Assembly (NCBI RefSeq): GCF_000715505.1
Contig: NZ_JHEH01000007.1
Span: 62,001 to 126,000, forward strand
Origin: Thioclava dalianensis
GTDB lineage: Bacteria; Pseudomonadota; Alphaproteobacteria; Rhodobacterales; Rhodobacteraceae
Length of the DNA stretch: 64,000 bases
Reading direction: 5' to 3'
A model generated the notes under the pieces. The model saw only the letters and a program-made list of their open reading frames with translations. It did not search any database and was not told the DNA's origin. The translations under genes were made by a program, and so were the position numbers. Of the stretch, positions 40,163-47,497 are shown piece after piece (positions within the stretch are counted from its first letter, which is position 1; every line of letters begins with the position of its first letter).

Positions 40163-40488
40163 AGCTGCCCTCTCTCCATCTTCCGGTCATCGCATTGGCG
40201 GGCCTGCTGGCCGGGCTCGGCCTGTGGTATCTGGTGACGCTGCTCAGCGTGTTGTGGATGCTGGTCTTGATCGGCGTTGTGCTCCTTGTGGTGCTCGAAA
40301 GCGTGGGGCGGCTCTCGCAGGCGCTGTTCGCCCGGCTCGGCGGGCGCGGCGATGAGCCCACAACCCGCATGCCTCACATGCGCCGCCGCGAATGGTATCT
40401 GGCATTGGGCGGTCTGGTCGCGGGGCTGATCTGGGGCTACGGGCTGTGGGGCTCGGTGCTGACCCTTGGACAAGGAGCGGGCGCATGA
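40159..40488 (+). CDS. Small membrane protein between the two permeases, unknown
   Basis: A 109-residue protein: two adjacent hydrophobic segments near the N-terminus (VIALAGLLAGLGLWYLV and VLWMLVLIGVVLLVVLE), an Arg-rich cytoplasmic-looking loop with RMPHMRRREWY, and a third segment (ALGGLVAGLIWGYGLW). No domain recognised. It is translationally coupled on both sides (ATGA overlaps), so it is made in step with the importer permeases and could be an accessory subunit. BMP importers I know of lack such a piece. Confidence 0.7.
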   Translation: MKLPSLHLPVIALAGLLAGLGLWYLVTLLSVLWMLVLIGVVLLVVLESVGRLSQALFARLGGRGDEPTTRMPHMRRREWYLALGGLVAGLIWGYGLWGSVLTLGQGAGA

Positions 40489-41417
40489 TCATTGGCGGGA
40501 TCGATATCATCGGCCTCATCGCAATCCTGATGAGCGCCTCTACCCCGGTGCTTCTGGCGGCCACGGGCGAGTTGGTCGCGGAGAAATCGGGCGTGCTCAA
40601 CCTCGGGGTCGAAGGGATGATGATCATGGGGGCGGTCGCGGGCTTTGCCGCAGCCGTCGCCACCGGCAACCCGGTTCTGGGCTTTCTGGGCGGCGCAATT
40701 GCCGGGGCGCTGATGGCCACGCTTTTCGCCGTGATCACCCAGATCTTCCTGTCCAATCAGGTGGCCAGCGGCCTTGCGCTGACGCTGTTCGGGCTGGGCC
40801 TGTCGGCGCTGATCGGCAAGGGCTATGAGGGCGTGCGCCCGCCGCCCACGGCCAAGATCGACTTCGGTCCGCTCTCTGACATCCCGGTGCTGGGCCGGAT
40901 CGTGTTTTCGCATGACTGGATGGTCTATCTCTCGCTTTTGCTGGTCGTCGTGGTCTGGATCGTGCTGCGCTATACCCGTGTGGGGCTGGTCCTGCGTGCG
41001 GTCGGCGAGAGCCATGACGCAGCCCATGCACTTGGCTACCGCGTCGTCGCGGTGCGCTTTGCAGCGCTGGCTTTTGGCGGGGCGCTGGCCGGTCTGGGCG
41101 GCGCCTATCTGAGCCTCGTGCGCGTGCCGCAATGGACCGAGGGCATGACCGCAGGCGCGGGCTGGATCGCTCTTGCCATCGTGGTCTTTGCAAGCTGGCG
41201 CCCGTGGCGGGTGCTGCTGGGCGCGTATATGTTCGGCGGCATCACGGCATTGCAATTGCAGTTGCAGGCGGCGGGCTACGCGATCCCCGTCCATATCCTG
41301 TCCATGGCGCCTTACGTGATCACCATCGTCGTTCTGGTGATCTTGTCGGCCATCCATCGCCACGGCGTGCAGGCCGCCCCTGCCAGCCTTGGCAAATCCT
41401 TTCACGCCTCGAGCTGA
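40485..41417 (+). CDS. Nucleoside-type ABC importer permease 2
   Basis: A 310-residue BPD_transp_2 permease (YufQ/NupQ type) with eight or so membrane segments and the conserved LVAEKSGVLNLGVEGMMIMG near the N-terminus, followed by GEKxxAAxxLGY-like GESHDAAHALGYRV. I start at the ATG at 40485, which overlaps the stop of the small membrane gene; the upstream extension is that gene in another frame. Confidence 0.93.
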   Translation: MIIGGIDIIGLIAILMSASTPVLLAATGELVAEKSGVLNLGVEGMMIMGAVAGFAAAVATGNPVLGFLGGAIAGALMATLFAVITQIFLSNQVASGLALTLFGLGLSALIGKGYEGVRPPPTAKIDFGPLSDIPVLGRIVFSHDWMVYLSLLLVVVVWIVLRYTRVGLVLRAVGESHDAAHALGYRVVAVRFAALAFGGALAGLGGAYLSLVRVPQWTEGMTAGAGWIALAIVVFASWRPWRVLLGAYMFGGITALQLQLQAAGYAIPVHILSMAPYVITIVVLVILSAIHRHGVQAAPASLGKSFHASS

Positions 41418-41470
41418 GGCATCTATCCATAGGCCCGAAAGCGGCCGAAATTGTAGCTGGGAGAATACAA

Positions 41471-42556
41471 ATGAACCGCAGATCCTTTCTGAAAACCACC
41501 GCCGCCACGGCCGTTGTCGCAGGCGCGGGTGTCCCCGCGCTGGCGCAAGACGGGCCGCTGAAGGTCGGTTTCATCTATGTCGGTCCGGTGGGCGATATGG
41601 GCTGGTCCTACCAGCACGATCAGGCCCGCAAGGCGCTTGAGAAGGCGTTTGGCGACAAGATCGAGACCTCTTATATCGAGAACGTGCCGGAAGGCCCCGA
41701 TGCCGAGCGCGCGCTGACCCAGCTTGCGCTTGCGGGCAACAAGCTGATCTTCGCGACTTCCTTTGGCTTCATGGATGCCACCGTGAACGTCGCCAAGAAA
41801 TTCCCCAATGTGATGTTCGAGCATGCGACGGGCTACAAGCTGGCCAAGAACCTCGCGACCTATGACGCCAAATTCTTCCAGGGCCGTGCGATTCAGGGCA
41901 CGATCGGCGGGCGGATGACCAAGACCAACAAGATCGGCTATATCGGCTCCTTCCCGATCCCCGAGGTCTATCAGGGCATCAACGCCGCCTATCTCGCTGC
42001 CAAAAAGGTCAACCCGGATGTCGAAATGAAGGTCGTGTGGGCCTATACATGGTTCGACCCGGCGAAAGAGGCCGATGCCGCCTCGGCGCTGATCTCGGAT
42101 GGGGTCGACGTTCTGCTCCAGCACACCGATTCCACCGCACCGCAAGCCAAGGCGCAGGAGGCGGGCAACGTCATCACCTTCGGTCAGGCCTCGGATATGT
42201 CGAGCTTTGCGCCCAAGCCGCGCGTCTCCTCGACGATTGACAACTGGACCCCCTACTACACCAAGCGCGTCCAGGACATGCTGGATGGCACGTGGAAATC
42301 CGAAGCCACATGGGGCGGGATCGACAGCGGCATGGTCGAGATCGGCGAGATCTCCGACGCGGTGCCTGCAGAGGTCAAAGCCGAAGCGCTCAAGCTCAAG
42401 GACGACATCGCCTCGGGCGCGGTTCATCCCTTCACCGGCCCGCTCAACAAGCAAGACGGCTCGGTCTTCCTTGCCGATGGCGAAATGGCGACCGATGACC
42501 AGCTGCATTCCATGACCTTCTATGTCGAAGGCATGACCGCAGAAGCGCCGAAATAA
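41471..42556 (+). CDS. BMP-family substrate-binding protein of the importer
   Basis: A 361-residue periplasmic binding protein of the BmpA/Med family, which binds purine nucleosides in characterised members. The N-terminus MNRRSFLKTTAATAVV ending PALAQ is a Tat signal peptide with no lipobox, so it is a free periplasmic protein. Family segments are KVGFIYVGPVGDMGWSYQHD, DVLLQHTDSTAPQ and PVLN-like GPLNKQDGS. It lies 53 bases after permease 2 with its own GGGAG site, and is followed by a hairpin at 42568-42600. Confidence 0.94.
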   Translation: MNRRSFLKTTAATAVVAGAGVPALAQDGPLKVGFIYVGPVGDMGWSYQHDQARKALEKAFGDKIETSYIENVPEGPDAERALTQLALAGNKLIFATSFGFMDATVNVAKKFPNVMFEHATGYKLAKNLATYDAKFFQGRAIQGTIGGRMTKTNKIGYIGSFPIPEVYQGINAAYLAAKKVNPDVEMKVVWAYTWFDPAKEADAASALISDGVDVLLQHTDSTAPQAKAQEAGNVITFGQASDMSSFAPKPRVSSTIDNWTPYYTKRVQDMLDGTWKSEATWGGIDSGMVEIGEISDAVPAEVKAEALKLKDDIASGAVHPFTGPLNKQDGSVFLADGEMATDDQLHSMTFYVEGMTAEAPK

Positions 42557-42567
42557 GGCCACCCTTT

Positions 42568-42600
42568 GCATTGGGCCCGCGCAGAGTGTGGGCCCAATGC
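42568..42600 (+). terminator. Hairpin ending the xdh-importer operon
   Basis: A perfect 11-bp stem, GCATTGGGCCC with GGGCCCAATGC, and an 11-base loop, 12 bases after the BMP stop codon. There is no T-run afterwards, so it may end transcription only partly or protect the abundant binding-protein mRNA. Confidence 0.65.
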
Positions 42601-42673
42601 GCGACACTGTCCCACGCTCGCCCCGCCCGGAACTCGTCCGGGCAGAGAGGTCAACGCCGTTGAGGATGTCATC

Positions 42674-43471
42674 ATGATCCCGCAGGTCATTCACGCGCTT
42701 TGGAATACCGGTTGGGACAGTGCCCCGGCCTTAGTCACGCAGACCCGCGCCTCATGGCAGCGCCATGCCCCGAATTTCACCGTCAACGCGCTGGAGGCCG
42801 ACGGTCTGGCGCATCATCTGGCCGAGCTGGGGCTTGGTGATCGCAAGATCCCGGTTCAGGCCGCCTCGGACATCCTACGCACCAAGCTGTTATATGAGCA
42901 AGGCGGCCTTTGGCTCGACGCCACCTGCCTTTTGGTGGCGCCCTTGGAAGACTGGTTGCCTCAGAAGGTCGCGCCATCGGGCTTTTTTGCCTTCGCCCAT
43001 CCCGGTGCGGACCGGCTGATTTCCAGCTGGTGCCTCGCCGCCGAGCCGCGCTCGGAAATTCTCGGGCTTTTGCTCAAGACGCTCTGTGCCTATTGGTCGC
43101 GCGATCGCGAGATTTTCAACGGGTTCAGCGGGATTGCGCGCTGGAACATCCCCGCGCGCAAGGCGCGCGCCCACGCGCTGCGCGACCCGCTCTGGGCGGT
43201 CTCGCAAGCGGGCTATGCCAAAACCCGTTTCGCGCCGTATTTCTTCTTTCACTACCTCTTTGAGGCGCAGATCCAGCAAGACCCTGCCAGTGCCGAGACA
43301 TGGCGCAAAACGCCAAGAGTCTCAGCGGTGCCCGCGCATGTTCTGGGGCAGATCGCGCAATTCGGGGGCATCCACGAGCTGTCCGAAAGCGAGTTTGGGC
43401 AGATCCGGGCAATCAGCCCGCTTCACAAGCTCAACTGGCGCCTCGACTTCCCCGATCAGATCTTTGCCTAA
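42674..43471 (+). CDS. DXD glycosyltransferase, capsule-synthesis/GT32-like
   Basis: A 265-residue protein starting MIPQVIHALWNTGWDSAP. The core AASDILRTKLLYEQGGLWLD has the DxxR...GGxWxD pattern of DXD sugar transferases related to capsular polysaccharide synthesis proteins. No membrane segment or signal is seen, so it is probably cytoplasmic. Donor and acceptor are unknown. The start at 42674 has GAGGATG upstream. It stands alone after the importer operon; the 193 bases to the next gene show no clear terminator. Confidence 0.8.
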   Translation: MIPQVIHALWNTGWDSAPALVTQTRASWQRHAPNFTVNALEADGLAHHLAELGLGDRKIPVQAASDILRTKLLYEQGGLWLDATCLLVAPLEDWLPQKVAPSGFFAFAHPGADRLISSWCLAAEPRSEILGLLLKTLCAYWSRDREIFNGFSGIARWNIPARKARAHALRDPLWAVSQAGYAKTRFAPYFFFHYLFEAQIQQDPASAETWRKTPRVSAVPAHVLGQIAQFGGIHELSESEFGQIRAISPLHKLNWRLDFPDQIFA

Positions 43472-43664
43472 AGAGCAAAAGCCACAGCGCGCACGGCGTT
43501 TGTCCCCCTCTCAGCTTGCGATCAAAGGGCTCGGGAATGCCTGAAGTTCCTTCATGCGGGGTGAGCAGTTCTTCGCGCATGCCCCACGCAATCCGGAACA
43601 GCGGATGATCACACAACGTTGAACCCCGGAAACGCGGCTGATTGCCGTGCTGAAGGGAGACATC

Positions 43665-45677
43665 ATGAAGACGCTCAAGACCACGACCGCCCTCGTTGCA
43701 GGGCTGACCGCTTTGATGCCTGCCACGATCCCCGTGGCGAGTTTTGCGCAAACCGATGCGACCGCTCAGACAGCCTGCATCGCCAAGGCGATTGCCGATG
43801 GTAAGTCCGACGCAGATGCAAAAAAGGCCTGCGCCGACGATGCAGCCAAGGAAGGAGACGCCGCGCAGGCTCAGCCGGAAGAGGCGCAACCTGCACCCGA
43901 GGCAGACCCCGCGCCCAAGGCCGAGGCTGACGCTGCCCCGTCGCAGGACAAAACGAAACCTGCGCCCGAAGCTGACGCCGCACCGGCCCCTGAAGCGGAC
44001 AGCTCTGCGACGGCCGAGCCCGAGGCGACACCCGCACCGGCCCCCAAGGCAGACGGCTCAGCCAAGGCAGAGACAGATGCGGCACCGAAAGCCCAAGCTG
44101 GCGCTCAGGCAGATGTGAAAGCCGATGCGGAGACGCAAGCGCAGGACGACACCGCGCCGACGCCCGAAGCTGAAGCCAGAACTAACGCGGATACCGCCAC
44201 GACCGACGCCGCGCCGATGACGCAGGACAATGCCGACGCTGCTGCCAAGGCCGCGATCGAAGGGCAAAAGCCTGAGGGCACGAAGGCTGGCACCGAGGCC
44301 GAGACCACCACCGAGGCCCCCAAGCCCGAAAACAAACCCGCGCCGAAAGCGGCGGAGACAGAACAGCCCAAGGCTGACGACACGGCCTCCGGCGATGCCA
44401 CCGCCAAGACGGATGCCGAGGCACAGGCCAAACCGGCGCCCACCAGTGATGGCACCGCGACAACAGATGCTCAGACCGAGGCCACGGCATCGGGCGATGC
44501 CACAGCCGAGGGCGATCAGGCCGCGACCGATACGGAGGCCAAGGATGCCCCCGCCGCCGCGCAGGTGCTTGAGAAAGCGCTTGCCGACAACAAGCAGGCC
44601 GCCGACGGGGCCCCGGTCGAGAACGAGGCGCTCTCGTCTTCCGCCGATGATCCCGGCGCGGATGAGGTGACGGCGCGCGAAGAGACGATCACAAAGGAAA
44701 ATGCGCGCTCCTCGGATGAGGATTTTGCAACCGGCGTCTCTGGCAAGTCCACGACCGAGACCCAAACAGCCGAACCTGCCAAGAAGAAAGAGCGCGGGCT
44801 GAACCTTTTGGAGTCCACCGCCGTGGCGGGGCTTGGCGCACTGGCCGTGGGCGCGTTGCTCAACAATGGCTCGAAGGTTGCCGTCAATTCGGGCGACCGC
44901 GTGGTCGTGCAAAATCAGGACGGCTCCTATGCGCTGGTCAAGGATGACAACGCGCTGCTGCGTCAGCCCGGCGCACGGATCCGCACGCAGGACTTTGCCG
45001 ATGGCTCCTCGCGTACCATCGTGACCAAAGAGGATGGATCACAGATCGTCACCGTCTATGACGGTCAGCGCCGGATGCTCAAACGCACGCTGATCCAGCC
45101 CAATGGCGAACGCTACCTGCTGATCGACGATGCCACGGGCACCCAGCCTGTCGATGTCTCGAACCTGCCCAAAGCCGCGCCGACCGTCTCGGTCAGCTCA
45201 AGCGATGAAGCCGCGCTGCGCAAAGCCCTTGATCGGCAGGCGCGCGTCGACCGGACCTTCACGCTGGCACAGGTGCGCGATATCCGTCAGGTCCGCGATC
45301 TGGCCCCAGCCGTGGCGGTGGACAATATCACCTTCCCCACCGGCTCGGCCGCGATCCAGCCCGATCAGGCACGCGCGCTCGCAGCCCTCGGACAGACCCT
45401 GCAAGCCCGGATCGCCGACAACCCGCGGGAGATCTTCCTGATCGAAGGTCACACCGATGCGGTCGGCAGCGCGGCCAGCAACCTCGCGCTCTCTGACCGG
45501 CGGGCCGAATCCGTGGCGCTGGCGCTGAGCGAGTATTTCGGGGTGCCTTCTGAGAACCTCGTCGTGCAGGGCTATGGCGAGCAGGACCTGAAGGTGCAGA
45601 CCGATGGCCCCTCCGAGGCCAACCGCCGTGCCGCCGTGCGCCGGATCACCGATCTGCTGCGCGTCGCGCAGAACTGA
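43665..45677 (+). CDS. OmpA-family protein with long acidic region
   Basis: A 670-residue protein. Residues 1 to about 28 are a signal peptide (LVAGLTALMPATIPVASFAQ). To about residue 370 it is low-complexity, rich in Ala, Glu, Asp, Pro, Thr and Lys, with many PAPEAD-like units. Then comes a glycine/leucine-rich hydrophobic stretch (STAVAGLGALAVGALLNNG), a middle region with repeated Asp-Gly turns, and a C-terminal OmpA domain of about 115 residues (ITFPTGSAAIQPDQ, IEGHTDAVGS, NLALSDRRAESV) that binds peptidoglycan in this family. It probably spans the periplasm between wall and envelope. AAGGGAGA precedes the ATG. Confidence 0.88.
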   Translation: MKTLKTTTALVAGLTALMPATIPVASFAQTDATAQTACIAKAIADGKSDADAKKACADDAAKEGDAAQAQPEEAQPAPEADPAPKAEADAAPSQDKTKPAPEADAAPAPEADSSATAEPEATPAPAPKADGSAKAETDAAPKAQAGAQADVKADAETQAQDDTAPTPEAEARTNADTATTDAAPMTQDNADAAAKAAIEGQKPEGTKAGTEAETTTEAPKPENKPAPKAAETEQPKADDTASGDATAKTDAEAQAKPAPTSDGTATTDAQTEATASGDATAEGDQAATDTEAKDAPAAAQVLEKALADNKQAADGAPVENEALSSSADDPGADEVTAREETITKENARSSDEDFATGVSGKSTTETQTAEPAKKKERGLNLLESTAVAGLGALAVGALLNNGSKVAVNSGDRVVVQNQDGSYALVKDDNALLRQPGARIRTQDFADGSSRTIVTKEDGSQIVTVYDGQRRMLKRTLIQPNGERYLLIDDATGTQPVDVSNLPKAAPTVSVSSSDEAALRKALDRQARVDRTFTLAQVRDIRQVRDLAPAVAVDNITFPTGSAAIQPDQARALAALGQTLQARIADNPREIFLIEGHTDAVGSAASNLALSDRRAESVALALSEYFGVPSENLVVQGYGEQDLKVQTDGPSEANRRAAVRRITDLLRVAQN

Positions 45678-45699
45678 CGGATCGCCACGCGATTGGGAC

Positions 45700-45728
45700 C
45701 GGGGGCGCCAGATCGGCGCCCCCGTTTT
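45700..45728 (+). terminator. Rho-independent terminator of the OmpA-family gene
   Basis: A 10-bp stem CGGGGGCGCC / GGCGCCCCCG with a 5-base loop followed by TTTT, 22 bases past the stop codon. It also separates this gene from the convergent histidine kinase. Confidence 0.9.
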
Positions 45729-45747
45729 CATGCGCCGCACTCTCGGC

Positions 45748-47097
45748 TCAGTGTTTGCGACACGGATAGGGAGGGAGTGCTGGCATAGGCGCGGGCGGGA
45801 CCTCTTCGCGGGCGATCATCGGCAGCAGGATCGAAACCTCGGTGCCAGCCTCCGAGCTTGCGATCTGCACGAACCCGCCGGACTGGCGAGCAAAACCCAG
45901 CACCATTGGCAGCCCCAGCCCCGCGCCTGCCCCGACCGGCTTGGTGCTGAAAAACGGCTCGGCCACATGATCGATCAGCTCTTCGGGAATGCCCGGGCCG
46001 GTATCGCGTACGCTGACCTTCGCATAAAGCCCCGGCGCGATCTCGGCCCCGTCGAGCGCGCGCGTCAATCGAGTGATCTCGATCACATCACATGTCAGCC
46101 AGATACGTCCGGTCCCATGGACCGCATCGCGCGCATTGATCACGAGGTTCAAAAGCGCGGTGATCATCTGGTTCTGGTCGATCCGCACCGGCAGAGAGGG
46201 CGCCCCGATCTCATGTCCCAGCACAACGCCCGAGGACAAAAGCGGACGCGCCATCTGCACGCAATCACGCACGATATCGGATAGATCTCTGGGCTCAGGC
46301 ACCAGCTTGGCCTTGCGCGAATAGCTCAGCAATTGCGCGACCGTCCCGCGTGCCCGCTCAGCCGCCTCGCGCGCCGCTGCGATCATCTCACGGCGTTCAC
46401 GCGGATCCTGCGAGATCTCGTGCAGCTCCAGATTGCCGAGAATCACCGTCAAGATATTGTTGAAATCATGCGCCACACCGCCTGCAAGCTGGCCGATCGC
46501 CTCCATTTTTTGACGCTGGACTGAGGCCTCGGCGGCGCGTTGAGAACGCAGACGATGCGCCCGGGTCGCCAAAAGCGCCTGCGCGAAATAGACGAAGACG
46601 CCCGCAAAGCAAAAACACAGCACCACTTTGACGACGAACTCATCAGCATGCGAGGTGATCAGATAGATTGTTGCCACAAAGGCCAACCCGATGACGACGA
46701 TCTGCCCGCCGACCATCAAAGGCGGCCCATCGGCGCGGCGCAGCAGGAACATCATATATCCGACCAGCGCCACGGTGCCCGGAACCCGCAGCGCGATATC
46801 TTCGTAGCCGATCAGGTAGACCGGCATCGATAGGAAGACGGCGCTCAGGGATAGATAGAGCGCGATACAGATGATCAGCCGCACCTCCGAAGGGCGCGCG
46901 ATGCTGCGTTTGAGAAACAGATAATAGGGCAGATGCCCCCCGATATAGAGAGCGATCCAGACGAGCGTCGATATCCAGCCGGTATAGAAATAAAGAACGG
47001 CGACCGTGCCAATGCTGAGCCCGAACCGAAACACCACTTCGATCCAGTTGCTATACTCGACCTCTAAGAGCCGGTCGATCTCGCCTTTCGCATCCAT
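45748..47097 (-). CDS. Membrane sensor histidine kinase (orphan)
   Basis: A 449-residue protein. Residues 20-175 hold about six hydrophobic segments with short loops, so sensing is probably in the membrane. A short coiled linker leads to the phosphoacceptor H210 in GQLAGGVAHDFNNIL (HDFNN subtype). The ATPase has the N box NLVINARDAV, G1 box DTGPGIP and a G2 glycine box GAGAGLGLPMV. No receiver domain is fused and no response regulator gene lies nearby, so the partner is unknown. Confidence 0.9.
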   Translation of the reverse strand: MDAKGEIDRLLEVEYSNWIEVVFRFGLSIGTVAVLYFYTGWISTLVWIALYIGGHLPYYLFLKRSIARPSEVRLIICIALYLSLSAVFLSMPVYLIGYEDIALRVPGTVALVGYMMFLLRRADGPPLMVGGQIVVIGLAFVATIYLITSHADEFVVKVVLCFCFAGVFVYFAQALLATRAHRLRSQRAAEASVQRQKMEAIGQLAGGVAHDFNNILTVILGNLELHEISQDPRERREMIAAAREAAERARGTVAQLLSYSRKAKLVPEPRDLSDIVRDCVQMARPLLSSGVVLGHEIGAPSLPVRIDQNQMITALLNLVINARDAVHGTGRIWLTCDVIEITRLTRALDGAEIAPGLYAKVSVRDTGPGIPEELIDHVAEPFFSTKPVGAGAGLGLPMVLGFARQSGGFVQIASSEAGTEVSILLPMIAREEVPPAPMPALPPYPCRKH

Positions 47098-47235
47098 AGA
47101 GCAGCCTGCCAGTTTTCCGGAAGCTTACAGAAAAATTCGCGTCTTACATGGCAATTCGGGTCCCGCACGGCGCTTTTCCACGCGAAGCGGGTCTTCTGTG
47201 CAATCCGCTCTGCGCCGAGCATGCGATGCGAATAT

Positions 47236-47260
47236 GAAAAATGCGCCCAGTGGGCGCATT
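47236..47260 (-). terminator. Terminator of the tRNA-Met gene
   Basis: On the minus strand a 9-bp perfect stem AATGCGCCC-ACT-GGGCGCATT runs into TTTTC. It lies 21 bases downstream of the tRNA 3' end in the direction of transcription. Confidence 0.88.
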
Positions 47261-47280
47261 ATTTCACTCAGGAAGTGAAG

Positions 47281-47357
47281 TGGTGGCGAGGGGGGGATTT
47301 GAACCCCCGACCCCACGATTATGAGTCGTGTGCTCTAACCAACTGAGCTACCTAGCC
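47281..47357 (-). tRNA. tRNA-Met (CAT), elongator
   Basis: The minus strand folds as a 77-base tRNA with encoded CCA: acceptor GGCTAGG / CCTCGCC, D arm AGCTCAGTTGGTTAGAGC, anticodon stem CACGA / TCGTG with loop CTCATAA (anticodon CAT), and T arm GGGGG-TTCAAAT-CCCCC. The body matches elongator tRNA-Met (GTAGCTCAGTTGGTTAGAGC, ACTCATAAT) rather than initiator or the Ile-CAT type. Pair 4-69 of the acceptor stem reads U-C, a mismatch. A terminator follows. Confidence 0.93.
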
Positions 47358-47497
47358 ACTGCGTGCGCTAACTAGGCAAAGCCGTCCCGCCCGTCAAGGG
47401 CGTTTTGCGCGAAAACCGCATGGCTTGTCTCTTGCGCCATTTCGCGATTGGCGCGCGGGTGGTCAACGGCTAGGCAGGAGAGACCATAGGAGAGACC

